Source: Trissonchulus latispiculum (taxonomy: Eukaryota; Nematoda; Enoplea; Enoplida; Ironidae). From it: a stretch of DNA of 64,000 nt. Position numbers and translations under genes: made by a program. Below, in pieces: positions 23,421-35,855 of the stretch. The notes below the pieces were generated by a model, which saw only the letters and a list, made by a program, of their open reading frames with translations, searched no databases and had not been told where the DNA came from. Numbering within the stretch: the first letter of the stretch is position 1; each line of letters starts with the position of its first letter. Location of the stretch: NCBI GenBank assembly GCA_030248195.1, contig JASAND010028369.1, positions 1 through 64,000 of the forward strand, given 5' to 3'.

Positions 23421-26179
23421 TTAGTGGTGATAAAGTTTTAAGTTGCCACTGTGAGCCAAAAACTGCTCTTGTGAATTCGGATCTTGCAAAACATAAGAAA
23501 CAGGTGAAATCTTGCTTTTAATCCGAAAAGGACCATGCCAACGCCTGGTAAATTTTCGACTTCTGTAGAAATTTTTTAACATGACCAACTGATTTACTCT
23601 AAATGGCACTCGACAAGTACGAGAGTTATACGCTTTCCTTTGTCGTGCATGCGCCCGGTGCTGGCCTTCACGAGCAACTTCATTTAGTTTACTCAACCCT
23701 CGACGAAGCAAGCTATAGTAATCCCTTTTATCGGAGACCAGCTTGGGATCGTCGCTTTCAAGAAAATCAAACGGCAATCGCGGTAACCTTCCATAGATCA
23801 TCTGAAACGGACTCAACCCAGTAGAGCTGTGCACACTAGTGTTGTAGGCGAAGGTAACAAAGGGCAAAAACTTCTCCCACGCCTTAGGAGAATCCTGCAC
23901 GCATACAGTCATCTGCTCTGCCAGCGTTCTATTTAACCTTTCCACTAACCCATTGGTTTGAGGGTGGAAGGGAGTGGAATGCATCTGCTTGATTCTCAGC
24001 TCACTGGTAACAGTTCTAAGCAACTTTGACGTAAATGACGTACCACGGTCAGACTGTAGTACCTCAGGACAACCGTGCTGCAACACAACTCGGTCAACCA
24101 AGGCTTTAGCCACAGTCGTAGCATCTGCCTTCGCGGTGCTCACGGTGACAGCCCATTTAGTAAAGTAGTCGATAAAAACGACGACGAATTTGCTACCTGC
24201 CCTAGTGCGCGGCAGTGGGCCTAAAATATCAACACCTACTCGTTCGAAGGGTCTGAAAGCCAATATCTGCTGTAATGGCGCCCTGCCATCAGTACTGGCT
24301 TTGGCCGTTTGACACGACTGGCATCTTTGACACCACCTCTCAACATCACGAGCCATACCAGGCCAGAAAAACCGCGGTGAGAGTGTAGCCAAAACACGCC
24401 TTGCACCAAAGTGACCTCCTAAAAGACTACCATGAGCGCTGTGCAATAGAGTGTCCCTCAGACTTTGCGGGATAACAGCTCTGCGAGATCTGAGACGCCT
24501 GCTGTACTTAAACAACACTCCGTCGACCAAACAAAAGCAACCGCTCGGCTTGTCTGCAGTCTGCAGTGAACGAGCGATGTCAGAACAAAACTTATCGTTT
24601 TGCTGCTTTTCCCGAAGCACTTCCAAAGAAATAACGCCCGGAAAATCAGTACATACAACAGAAGCAACGGGATTCCTTGACAGAAAGTCCGCGTTTCCAT
24701 TTTCACTACCTCTGCGGTACACAACGTCTGTAATATTATATTGCCCTAAGTCCATTGACCACCGTGCTAGCCTCCCTTTTGGGTTCTTTATATTTCTAAT
24801 CCATTGAAGAGGATTATGGTCAGTAACTATTTTGAACTCATGGCCATACAGGTAAGGTCGAAATTTCTCCTCGACAGCCCAATGCATCGCCAAGGCTTCC
24901 TTCTCGATGGTGGAATAATTACGCTCACTGGCCCGTAGAGCTCTGCTAGCGTAGCTTATGACCACCTCCCTGCTGCCACGCTGCTGCGACAATACTGCAC
25001 CGAGCCCCTCGTCAGACGCATCTGAGTATACTATAAACGGCTCCGCAAAATCCGGGCGCGTTAATAGCGGCTCATTTGTTAGAGAACTTTGTATGTTTAA
25101 AAATGCCTGCTGGCACTTTTCAGCGAAACGGCGCATTCTTTCGCAGAAGCTTGGCAATCGGTGCAGAAATGTCTGCCAGATTTGGAATAAAGTGTCTATA
25201 ATAGGAAGCTAAACCCAGAAAACTTCGTGCTTCCTTAACACTCTTTGGAGGAGAAAGCTTAGAAATAGACTCTGTCTTTTGCGGATTAGGACGAATCCCC
25301 TCCGAACTCACAAGATGACCTAAATACAATACTTCCAACTGACAAAAAGAGCACTTCTTCTCCTTTAGTTTGAGATTCGCCTGCCGCAAACGATCAAGAA
25401 CTTCTCGCAGGCGACATAGGTGCTCCTCGAACGTGCTGGAGAAGACAATGATATCGTCAATGTAAACCAGGCAACTCTTCCCAGTAAGCCCACGGAGTAC
25501 AAACTGCATCATCCTCTGGAACGTTGCGGCGGCATTACACAAACCGAACGGCATTACATTAAATTCGTACAAATCGTTCTGGCACACGAATGCCGTTTTC
25601 TCCTTGTCTTCTGCAGCCATAGGAATCTGCCAATACCCCGAGCAAAGATCCAAACTGGTAAAATATTTCGCAGAGCCAAGCGTATCTAAGGACTCATCAA
25701 TACGAGGGATGGGATGAGAATCCTTGACGGTAATGGCATTTAGGCGACGAAAATCAACACAGAATCTATCACTACCGTCCTTCTTCTTAACAATAACAAT
25801 GGGAGAAGCCCAGGGACTTGTGCTGGGGCTAATAACACCCCGCTCAAGCATACTCTCAATGTTGCTCTCTATAACCTCTTTCCTTGACTCTGGCTCACGG
25901 TAATGCTGCTGCTTAACGGGCTGCGAAGCGGTAGTTTGTATGCGGTGCTCAATCACGCTTGTAAGCCCCGTATCATGATCACCAGTAGAAAAACGGTCAC
26001 GGCGGTCGACACTGGTAGGGAATGATGGGCCGACCAACAAATTTGTTCCAAAACGCTTTACTAACTATGCAAGGACCGGAGCCGGTATCAATTAAAGCAT
26101 TTGCAAAAACCCCATTAACATAAATATCTACAAAAACAGGTGACGACGTCAAGGATGAACTACTTGACGCGCAGGGCAT
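23421..26179 (-). pseudogene. pol: Gypsy pol, frameshifted
   Basis: Segments in order: aspartic protease with DTGSG (26179-25997); reverse transcriptase with YIDD (26040-25120); and RNase H (YSDASDEGLG) plus integrase (25157-23421) with an HHCC region, a D-D-E core (VGVDILGPL, QSDRGTSF, NGLVERLNRT) and a GPF-type C-terminal region. The protease-to-RT linker is much shorter than usual and changes frame near 26030, which suggests a deletion. A second frameshift is near 25140. The RT and integrase catalytic residues are intact. No chromodomain is seen after the integrase. Confidence 0.9.
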
Positions 26180-26352
26180 AGAATCAGGGAGTAAATTATG
26201 AACAACGTCTACTTCAGAAAACGAATCTACTGTATCACCAGAACTATTTACATGTTGACAATTAGGTACTGAAAAAGAAACAAAACTATGATTCTGTACA
26301 GGTAAATCGTAAGTACTAACCCTTGCTCCATCCCGGGTAGGAGCAGGGCCAG

Positions 26353-27426
26353 CTAGTTTCCCCGTCGGCCACGTGCGTAGCCTCGGGCGCCACCCCTGGC
26401 ATTGGAGTAGCCCCGACTAATGCTGGAGTTCCCACCCCGTGGGAAAGAAGAACTAGGTTCACGACGAGGACACTTTGCAGCGAAGTGCCCCATACCACCG
26501 CAATTATAACAAATTGCCTGTGGGGTACCAAGCAATTGTTTTACCGGCGTTTCATTGGCATGCAACGAAGCCATTTGCTCCGTTAATGTCTGCACCTGAC
26601 GATTCAAATTCTGAACTTGGGTTTCCAGCGAAGCAAAATTAGCTAGAGTACCACTATTGTGAGGGGTCGGGTTGGGTACAACTGATGCAACCGACTCCTG
26701 CTGCTTCTGAAACTTATCCAAAACTGACATTATTTTCGAATTTTGCTCTTGAACTTTCTTTAACTGTAGTTCTACTGTGGATACAGAATCCGGATGCTGA
26801 GAATTTGGAAACATTTTCCGAGAAAACTCTTCCTTTCTAGCAAGTTCAAGAGCTTTCTCAAGAGTATCAGGATTTTGTTTCAAAAGAGCTTTGCGAATAT
26901 GTGTCAACGACTGATTCTGTAACAGCAGAATCAGTTCTTTATCCGCAGCCGCACCCTCCAAATCAGGTCTTGCCAGCTCATGTAGTCGCTGCAGACGATC
27001 TACAAATTCAGTGACTGACTCAGTTTCCTTCTGCTGACATTCGTGCAGCTCACACCACTTTAAACAAGCCTCATTTGGAGGACACACTGTTTTAACAAAG
27101 CTATCTTGAACTGTTTTGAGTGAAACTTTGTCTTCGTCACTCAACCTGTCGAACATTCTAGCTGCCATGCCATCTAAAAAAGTGGGAAGAATACGCAAAG
27201 CATCAGCGGCAGACCAAACTTGCGCTTTAGCGTACCTTTCATAACTTTTAAACCAATCCCTAACGTTTTGATCACCAGAGCAAGAAAATTTAATAGGAGG
27301 TGGGATAGCATTCAATTGCAAAAATTGTTTGGTCCGAACTCTAGCGTTTTCATTTTCCCGCTCCGACTCCGACGACACAACTTCGGGGGAGGCTTCACGT
27401 CTACCCCTTCTACGAGGCATGTGCAC
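26353..27426 (-). CDS. gag: Gypsy Gag with one CCHC zinc knuckle
   Basis: 357-codon intact frame. The N-terminus is short and charged, followed by a helical capsid-like region (residues ~45-215), a coiled-coil-prone stretch with many Q, L and E (~220-285), a single zinc knuckle CYNCGGMGHFAAKC (~310) and an RG-rich basic tail. Gag packages element RNA into virus-like particles. Its ATG lies ~240 bp downstream of the primer-binding site, as expected. Confidence 0.9.
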   Translation of the reverse strand: MHMPRRRGRREASPEVVSSESERENENARVRTKQFLQLNAIPPPIKFSCSGDQNVRDWFKSYERYAKAQVWSAADALRILPTFLDGMAARMFDRLSDEDKVSLKTVQDSFVKTVCPPNEACLKWCELHECQQKETESVTEFVDRLQRLHELARPDLEGAAADKELILLLQNQSLTHIRKALLKQNPDTLEKALELARKEEFSRKMFPNSQHPDSVSTVELQLKKVQEQNSKIMSVLDKFQKQQESVASVVPNPTPHNSGTLANFASLETQVQNLNRQVQTLTEQMASLHANETPVKQLLGTPQAICYNCGGMGHFAAKCPRREPSSSFPRGGNSSISRGYSNARGGARGYARGRRGN

Positions 27427-27669
27427 AAATCAGTTAGAAATTGTGTTACTTACAGAAGCGTTTAGCCATTTAGGGATTGTTCATCTTCTCCACTTCCTGG
27501 ATGAAATGTCTTCTTACATCACAAGGGGACGATGAAGCTGGAGGATAGAAGGGGGTGGGATATTAGAATCAGGTAAAGTTGAGGAGTAAGCAATAGTCAG
27601 CTAAGAAATATCCAGTTCAAAATAAGTCCATAACTGCCACAAGAAAAGTTTCCCGGCCGATGCACCAGA

Positions 27670-27923
27670 TGTAAATGCGGACCGGGTGAAACCAAAAGCA
27701 AGCCAAATCTAGTACAGGCTTTTACTTAGAACAATTATATAGCAGCAAAAAACCAGCTAACACACCACGTTCTCGCTTGCAGCAAACTAGTCTCCTTCTT
27801 AGCCAGGTCACACCACAACTAATCAATGCTCATTTTCGGTTTTAACTAGTTTTACTTCTTGGCATTCTCTCCTGTAGAGGCTTAAATCTCATTACTCCTT
27901 ATTACGTTATTTCTACCTTTACA
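27670..27923 (-). mobile_element. Gypsy 5' LTR
   Basis: 254 bp with TGTAAA...TTTACA inverted ends. On the minus strand it is followed by the primer-binding site (~27668-27650). It is placed by those two signals only, because no partner LTR is in the window. Confidence 0.7.
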
Positions 27924-28636
27924 CTAACTTTTCTCTACCGTGAGATATAGCCGATTTTTCTTGTTTTGGCGTCGAAAACTTGTCATTTTTGCAGAAATCA
28001 AATAATCCAACATTTCTTGAACTATGCAAGTCGTAAATTCAAACTAAGGGCGTCGATCTGAAGGTCTCACAGGGACAAATTATCCGACGCATGATCGTCT
28101 TCCAACTGCTATCCTGTAGGCTGCTATCATAAAAAATGTAGTTTTTGCAAAAACACGACCAATTTTTTTCCAAAGATTGTGGAGCATTCGCCATGCAATC
28201 TGGAGGGCTGCTACTGAACAAATGTGTTCTGCACAAATATACCCAGGGACGATTTTTTAGTTGCCCCGATTGCTGCTTTCTAGCTAAAGTAATCGCTTGA
28301 CAAATTTGGAAAAAGTAGGCAAAATCCAGGTTACGCACACATTTCAGCTTATTTCTGTGTAACGAAGAGCGATTTCACAAAAAATAAAAAATCGTCCCCA
28401 GCTATTTGATGGAGGTATCGAATGATATAACTGATGTCTCGCGAAAAAATTTACTTGAGTCTGCAAAAATTCTGGAAAATTATACTTCTTCTAAAATGTG
28501 CTAAAAATATTTTAGAAAAGCAACATTAGTTTCGTGGCATGCATTAAAAAGAAAAAATGTCAAGCTACATTTTGATATAAAAATGGCTTTTTAACTCCAA
28601 GTAATGAATGAGTAATAATGGTGCAAACTTAATGTG

Positions 28637-29040
28637 ACCAAAGGGAATCACCACCTTAAGCGGAAGGGGGGTCAGGTCCATTTTTGGGTCATCTTTCGAC
28701 TTTCTCCGATGTCGCTGATTTTCACATATTTTATTGTCCAAATCATATATTTTAACAAGTTTTTAAAATTAAAGTCGTAACTCTTACTGTAGTCGAGTAA
28801 TTTCACCTCAAAGTTGAAATTTCATGTGTTAAACACAGGAAATTTAAAAAGTTGTCATTTTTTGCGTGCGCCAAAAAATCTCTCGACAAGCGTTGATGAA
28901 TCTGGGTAAACTATACATTAAAATAACTGAATAAAAAATTTTTGAAGGTTTAAAATATAACATGACTTGAGCAACAATTCAAATACCCCCCTCCTTTCTC
29001 AACCGGGCTTGGGAGCGGTTACGGCGGAGTTTTTAATCCT
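28637..29040. repeat. TTAA element end abutting a half foldback
   Basis: A TIR ending CCAAAGGGAATCACCACCTTAA (TTAA at 28656-28659) runs straight into half of the foldback family seen complete at 55573-56283 (CTTTCGACTTTCTCCGATGT, then a TTTTTAATCCTTTAAAAATT end). The left boundary of the first element is not resolved; it may reach ~28010. Confidence 0.6.
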
Positions 29041-30026
29041 TTAAAAATTAATTAAAAAATCTTGAAGGCCTGAATTAAAATTCTAATTCCTAGCTAGAAT
29101 ATGAATTAACTTAATTAAACATAAACTTTAATTAAGCTTAAAATGAAGTTTAAACTATTAATGATCGCAATACTTGAGGGACGAGCCGAGCTCTCCCGGT
29201 TAGGTCAGAAAATCGAGCATAACGCAAAAGCACAGCACCACAGAAGCACCAATTATTTTGGGCTTATTTTAAAGAGGAAGACCTGCTGAGTTTGTTTATA
29301 AAGTTTTAACCTAATTATTAATGTTAATTAACGTGGAACTTTAATTAAAAGCACTGTGACCAACCAAATCTGGAGGCCAACTTAAACTTCATTATGTGGC
29401 TTGTAAATCAGCATGTAAAACGAAAACGAACCACAGAAGGGGTAAATATTTTTGGATATTCTTAAAGAGCAAAGCTTGCTGGCTTTAATGATGTAAAAAT
29501 TATACTAATTAGTAATGTTAATTAACTAGTAATTAAGCGGAAACCACTGATATGGGCAAAACTTGAAAGTAGCTTCGTAATCTCAATATGAAGTTTGAAA
29601 ATGGCTTGTAAAATTAAAACGAACCACAGAATAGGTTATTTTTCTTTCATAAATCGCATGAGCAGGTCTTGATCTATCCAGATATGATAAACTTTGATTG
29701 CATTTCGACGTACAGTGAGCGAACACTGGCCTTTTTCCTGACCATATTGGATTGTTTCGGCCATAGTAGCAGAATCCCTTTAATTAACTTAAATTAATGA
29801 GTGGACCGTGCTCTGCACTAATCATTGACAGTCGTTCTACCCCTGCCAATCCGCCTGGGGAGCGGCACCCAACGGGCCTCTACCTAGCTGTCCCTCAACA
29901 GCATAATTAGTAAAAGTTAACTTCCAGCTCGAAACAACCCAACTTGAACTTGAAACTTCATTCCTGTTGATTTTCCGAATTAATTCATGTCTTAACTATG
30001 GCAATAGATGTTTACGCTGGCCTGTT
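29041..30026. other. Unassigned AT-rich sequence
   Basis: It is rich in TTAATTAA-type motifs and contains three loosely similar stretches ending 'cgaaccacagaa' (~29220-29650). No coding signal or domain was found. Confidence 0.4.
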
Positions 30027-30262
30027 TAGTTTCAGTTTCAGTTTCAGTTTCAGCTCCACTTTCAGACAGGTTTCAGTTTCAGTTTCAGCTCAAAGTCGGT
30101 TCTAGTTTCAGTTTCAGTTTCAGTTTCAGCTCTTGGTTTAGCTTAGTTTCAGTTTCAGTTTCAGCTCCAAATCTGTTATAGTTTCAGTTTCAGTTTCAGC
30201 TCTGATTAAAATGAGTTTCAGTTTCAGTTTCAGTTTCAGTTCTGACTAAAATGAATTTCAGC
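30027..30262 (+). repeat. TTTCAG hexamer array 1
   Basis: Blocks of two to four TTTCAG units separated by short CTCC/CTCTG/CTCAAA-type interruptions. No protein is likely. Confidence 0.9.
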
Positions 30263-30710
30263 TTTTTGTTTTCCTCTATTTTGTTTTTATGTTATGCTAA
30301 TAAATTTATTAACTAATAACCCTAATTTAGCTTCCATTCCTAATTCTGAACTTTCACATATCATGTTTGTGGCGGCAGGTCACTGCGGTATAATTGTCGG
30401 TATATAGGCGAATTTAATCCGCGGAAAAAATCAACAGCATAAAGCACAAATGATCAATTACAACCATTATATTTCCCAGTGAACACTTATGTAACTGCGA
30501 CTTCACTAAAAAATTAAGTTGCAGCATTCTAAAATGAAAGAATTCATAGCAATAATATGTATTAACCCTAAATTTGGTTTTCTTTTTAGTTGCTGAAGCT
30601 GGGGTCCTAGTTATTATGTATTCATTTTACAAAAATGTTGTTAATTACGTCGGGCTAAGCTTAATCTTCTGTTCAATGAAGAATTAATATTCTGAAAAAG
30701 TAAATTAGTT

Positions 30711-31125
30711 TTTTTTTTTTTTTTTTTTAGTTCGGACTCAGCCACCGGTTAGGCACTGTAGTAGGCCTGTTAGGTGCTGCTCTCCGCAGTCCTTTTGCAG
30801 AAGGCGGACAAGAAGCGGAGAAGCGAAGTTCACGGATAGAAAACGCGAACCCCAAGCCAAGCCGGCGTGCGGTTATTGGCCAACTTCAGATTAACTGAAG
30901 TAGCCTCAGTCGCCCCCAAGGCAGCCTGCGTTGTCTGTTTGCAACACAGGCTGCCCCCCGCTTACCTACAGCGACGAAGTTGGCGGAAAACTATTTGTGC
31001 CTGCTCGGAAGGCATGGGTAGAAAAAGAAAAGGCTGCAGAAAAGGAAGCGAAGGGAGGGGCCGAGCCTTAAATAGGAAAGTATGAAAATCCGCCTGCTAA
31101 AAAGAAAAAAAAAAAAAATTTGATA
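30711..31125. other. GC-rich island between poly-T and poly-A runs
   Basis: A ~19-T run (30711-30729) and an A-rich run (31100-31118) bracket ~370 bp that is markedly GC-richer than its surroundings. It contains a hairpin built on GGCAGCCTGCGTTG / CAACACAGGCTGCC. The bounded poly-A end fits a processed or SINE-like insertion. I do not recognise a parent RNA and no certain target duplication was found. Confidence 0.4.
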
Positions 31126-31293
31126 ATTTAATTTAGAAATAAAATTAGACACAGCGGGACCTTTTTCACCCGCCATGCCTAATATTATTTCCAAACAACA
31201 TATTATAACAAAGCTAATATACCTTCTCAAAGGTCTTACCACTCGCCTGGTAACCCCTGGCGAGTGAGGGGGGCAATCCGTCGTTGGTGTTGC

Positions 31294-31465
31294 AGTGGTT
31301 GTTGCTGCTGTTGTTGTACTATTGTTGTTGTTGTTGTTGTTGTTGCTGTTGTTGTTGTTGTTGTTGTGGGCCTGGAGGGGGAAGCTTCAAGGGGATGGCT
31401 GCGAAGATAATTCGAAAATATTCGAATTTATCATATGCTGCTAAACTTCGCAGCCATCCCCTCCA
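31294..31465 (+). repeat. TTG triplet array with adjacent hairpin
   Basis: A (TTG)n microsatellite runs to ~31368. It is followed by a near-perfect stem, CAAGGGGATGGCTGCGAAG with its mirror CTTCGCAGCCATCCCCTCC, around a ~45-bp AT-rich loop. Confidence 0.8.
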
Positions 31466-31733
31466 AGCGTTGGATCAGATCTCTCAAGTAAATTAGTTGG
31501 AATCCGATAAAATCAACACTGCCATAGAATTGTATTTTGACATTCTAATGCACTAAGCTAAACTTATGCACAAACGTTTTAATGCAGCACTATATTTACT
31601 TCAACCCTCTGTTGATGTTGATTTAAGCAGTAAAAGCACTAGTCAAAATTTATATTTATTCTAAGGCTGGAATATTACGTGCTGGGAACGTGACCCAGTT
31701 TTTGATACACTCGTTTACGCTAAGCATGCATAC

Positions 31734-32117
31734 GCTGGAGCTGAAACCTATTTCAGCTTCAGCAAGAGCTGAAACCTATTTCAGCTTCAGCGAGAGCCGA
31801 ACCTATTTCAGCTTCAGCGAGAGCTGAAACCAGTTTCAGCTTTAGCGAGAGCTGAAACCAGTTTCAGCCTTAGTGTAGAGCTGAAACTGTTTCAGTTTCA
31901 GTTTCAGCTCCAGAATTGTTCTAGTTTCAGTTTCAGTTTCAGCTCAAAATTTATTTTAGTTTCAGTTTCAGTTTCAGCTCTCACTTCGACTAAGTTTCAG
32001 TTTCAGTTTCAGCTCTAAATCCGTAATAGTTTCAGTTTCAGTTTCAGTTTCAGCAACTGAAACTGAAACATGTACAAGCTGAAACCAGGTTTCAGTTTCA
32101 GTTTCAGCTGCTGAAAC
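31734..32117 (+). repeat. TTTCAG hexamer array 2
   Basis: Begins with a mixed zone alternating GAGCTGAAAC and TTTCAGC (both strands of the same unit, giving small hairpins), then becomes direct TTTCAG blocks like those at 30027-30262. The minus-strand reading gives only a Thr-Glu repeat and is not treated as a gene. Confidence 0.88.
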
Positions 32118-33070
32118 AACACTAATTAACGATACAAATACAATGGCAATCAGACACATTCATTCCATAGATTCCATTCCGTTTTCCAGCAGAATCCAAG
32201 ATCGAAACTCAATAAGCAACCAAAACTGTTCATCAGATATTTAACCTTTTCAGTTTTTGGAAGCCGCTTATTACTCGGATAGATTTTTTAAAGACGTTGT
32301 TTTTGGTCATGTCGTGTCCTAAACTGCGTTCATTGGTTGGCACGCCGGCCGATTTGGATTGAAATACAAATATGATCTTTTATTGAACAAATTCTCATGA
32401 CAAAATATTCATTTTTATTGCAAATGGCAACCACAACAACAAAATCCAGCTTTTGCAAAATTTAAACTCCTGCAAAAAATTAGTTCAAGTCCATTCTTAA
32501 GAGTTCCAAATCCTACCGGTTCCGGTTCTAAAATTCCTTCCGGTTCGGTTCAGGTTCCGATTCCAACCGGTTATAGTGGAACCGGCCCCCTCTAGGTGAG
32601 ACCCTATTCCAGAATTCCTGTCCTTGCAACTTACAAGCTGAAACTTGAAGCGCAGTTTTCAAGCTTTGCAAGTAAGTACCCATACAGTAAGCACTTACCT
32701 ATTGACAATGGATAATTATTTAACCAGGTACCGACGATTGTATGTTGCGGTTATCTGTTGTTGGTCTGATCACTCAACATTAATCGTTTCTCGTTTATGA
32801 TCAGGGTGAGACCCTAACCTAAGCCTGCAGAATTCAGAAGCTCAACGACAACATTTAATGTAGCAGGTAAGGTGACACATTAAGTATATACAGACAAAGT
32901 ATATAATGAAAGTATCTTCCATCAGATACACATACACTTAAAATACTTCAAACCAAATCAGATAATAATATCCATGGGTTACCTTGTTACGCAATGATCT
33001 GAGAAAACATAATCAACACCACTGCCATTATAAAATATAAAAATGGTAGATGGTTAAACACTGAAGAATG
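32118..33070. other. Unassigned, with a GGTTCCGG-type simple repeat
   Basis: 32512-32590 is a degenerate CCGGTTCC/GGTTCCG simple repeat. No exon or repeat boundary was seen in the rest. Confidence 0.4.
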
Positions 33071-33851
33071 TATATGTGGAAGTCAAATTGGATTTTCAGG
33101 CAAATCTGATTTGTCTGAACATTCATTTCAGTCAAACTGGATTTGACCTTCAAATTGAATCTACCATTGTTTGAAGCCATAAAAATCCAGTTGGACTGAA
33201 CTGAATTGAGTCAAATCCAATTTGACGTTTTCTGTTTCAGTCAAACCGTAATTAAATTTCGATTTGATTTCTACAACGGCTCTATAGAATCAAAGGAAAT
33301 TGCCGCCTATAATAATAACACGATTATTTTTGTATAAAGGCGGCGTTTTCCTTTGATCTTTGCAGTTAGAGCCGCTTTACAGATCGAAGGAAGCATTTTC
33401 AGGTGTTCGTACAACAAGAAAAAATTCTCAGCGTCATCGATTCTACCAGAAAACCATAAAAAATTTAAAAAATTTTGAAATTTAATAAATTCAAGTTTTC
33501 TAGCTTTGGAAAAGCTTTCTAACACCCACTCAAGCGTTAATTTTACTGGAAGTAGAAATCCGGTCTATAAAGAGGAGACTATCAATTATAAATTTGAGAT
33601 GGCTTTAGCTTTGTATTAATAATAAAAGGTCAACAATCTCTTTGCACTAAAGATTAACATTCACATTGAATTTCGGTTTGACTGAAACAGAAAACGTCAA
33701 ATTGGATTTGACTCAATTCAGTTCAGTCAAACTGGACTTTTATGACTTCAAACAATGGGAGATTCAATCGGAAGGTCAAATCCAGTTTGACTGAAATGAA
33801 TGTTCAGACAAATCAGATTTGTCTGAAAATCCAATTTGACTTCCACATATA
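33071..33851. repeat. 781-bp foldback element
   Basis: Arms of ~200 bp (33071 to ~33270 and ~33660-33851) are reverse complements. They are built of repeated TCAAATTGGATTTGA-like units and end TATATGTGGAAGTC and its mirror. The ~390-bp spacer is AT-rich and non-coding. Confidence 0.88.
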
Positions 33852-34245
33852 TACTATTCTATTGTTTATACTATTCTATTGTTTACGAGGAGCACACAAA
33901 GGTTATTTCGAGCTAAAAAGGCTGAACAAAAAAGCCTAAAAAATAGATATCAAGTTTGTGTTCATAAATAAAAATACACAACTTTAAGGCTAATGAGAAA
34001 ATATTAATGTTTGCTCCCGTTGGCACCCACATGGAAAATGCGATTGTCAAATTTTTAAAAAGTTCGAATTTTACAAACGATCAATCCTAGCCCGACTTGA
34101 ATATATATACATTAGAAACTAAATAAAAATCCCAAAACTTCAACTCTCCGGTATCATGGAAGACGGGCAGATTTTTAAGCCCAAAGCAAATGTTGCTGTA
34201 GTGACATCCTTCTTTCTTTCGTTTATAATCTTTTATTGTTCTATC

Positions 34246-35466
34246 CATGAAGGTGGTGTCGCTGGGTACCAAATTTTATAGTCACCGATTTCGCTTATTT
34301 TTGGGTATAGTATACCTACCACCATTATGTGCCCAAAAACAAGACAGATTTTTAGAGTCTAGGGTCAATCCAGTTTAGAAATACTGCAGTTCAAAATTCA
34401 AATCCCTACAATTTAGTATTTGCGCTAGTATACCTCGCTGAGGGTTTCGAAGCCGCGTACACATGGGATGACAAGAGATTACGGCATGATAAATACGTCA
34501 ATTTAAAGCCTCTACCTGTAGATATTTACTACTGCATAAATTACAGTGGCATCCAAGCAACGAGCGAGCAACGGCATTTGGACGGTTTGACAAAGCTCAT
34601 TCCGACTGCCATTTGCTTCAAACTCGTTCTAACTTTTTCATACTGCTTTGTAGAAACTTGGTGTAAGAAGATAAAATGTTCAGGACATCAAGAGCTTAAT
34701 TTGACTATATATATTTGGAAAAGTTGAAAATTTGACATTTTTAATAGGTGTCCCCCATGCTATCGTAGCACGTAGCCAGCACAAAACAAAGGCTGTTGGC
34801 ATGAAACTTTACACAGACGTTGGCTCTATGCCTGCCTATTAGCACGCCAATTTTATTGACACAACTTAAGATTTGGCTGACTAAAGCAGCAAACATGAAA
34901 TTTTCGAAAAATGACAATTTTTGAAGAAAAATGAAATTTCGGCTACCAAAACTGTGAGCTACTCAAAAGTCCAAATGGGGATTGATTATACGCAAAATAA
35001 GGTTCTAGCAAGCAATATGCTGTGCTAATATCTAAAAGTTCTACACCAAAGGGTTATTAGTTAAGGACAGGACAAAACGTTCACTGACCTACAAATTTGT
35101 AAACCGTTTGAGCAAAAAGCGACTTCCACTTCAAAAATTCGTATAAAATCAGCGGCCCTGCAGGAAATAACCTCGTATGGATATTAGCAATTTACCTAGT
35201 CCAGATTAGGTTTACAGCAAGTTGTAGCCGATTTGCTCTTATGCAGCGCTCAAACTTTTGGTAGCAGAAAAATTTTCCTAACTTTTTCATTTTCCTAAGT
35301 TTAACACATGTCGGGGTCATCTTTGGAGGGCTATTGTGAATGATAGGAAAAGTTTTACAACAAACGCACTTGTCTTGTTTTGCGGACCCATGGGGACTAC
35401 AAAATATATGATATGAAAATGAGAAAAATCGGAGATGGTCGAAAAATCGCGACCCCCTCCCCTTAA
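34246..35466. mobile_element. TTAA-type non-autonomous element (copy 1 of the 34k/58k family)
   Basis: The right end is CCCCCTCCCCTTAA (TTAA at 35463-35466). The last ~200 bp closely match 59320-59526, including GCGGACCCATGGGGACTAC. The left end (TAGTCACCGATTTCGCT) matches 58395-58425, but its TTAA is mutated. No coding content. Confidence 0.7.
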
Positions 35467-35855
35467 GATGTGTCAACGTTAACATCCCACACACATTGTA
35501 TATGAAGTAAATTCTTTCACAGTACATGGATTCATGATGATGAAATGCGAAACATGATTTAGCACTTAGCAGTACAAATTATGATCTGTACGATACGTCC
35601 AGAAAATCTTACTTGACACAATTATTTCACGCAACTTACGATTTACGTCTAATTAAACACGACAAGACAACAAAATAAAACTTACAACAAACAGAACACG
35701 AATACACGATACCCAAATGTAAAAATACTTTGCAAAATAAACTACAGTTATAAAAGTAAGACAGAAAACATTAACGAGAATACCAGAGAAAATAAAACAA
35801 CTGCTCCAGGTTACGATGCGAAAATAACAATGATTATAATATATACATGCTGGCA

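Larger units (their letters stand above)
23421..27923 (-). mobile_element. Ty3/Gypsy LTR retrotransposon lacking its 3' LTR
   Basis: Read on the minus strand: 5' LTR (27923-27670), a primer-binding site TGGTGCATCGGCCGGG, gag, protease, reverse transcriptase, RNase H, integrase. The domain order defines Ty3/Gypsy. No second LTR is found to the left, where the NADAR-like fragment and the rearranged pol unit lie instead. Coding is interrupted between protease and RT and between RT and RNase H. Confidence 0.9.

Noticed and set aside
31974..32159. Minus-strand Thr-Glu repeat protein
   Set aside because: It is a by-product of the TTTCAG microsatellite.
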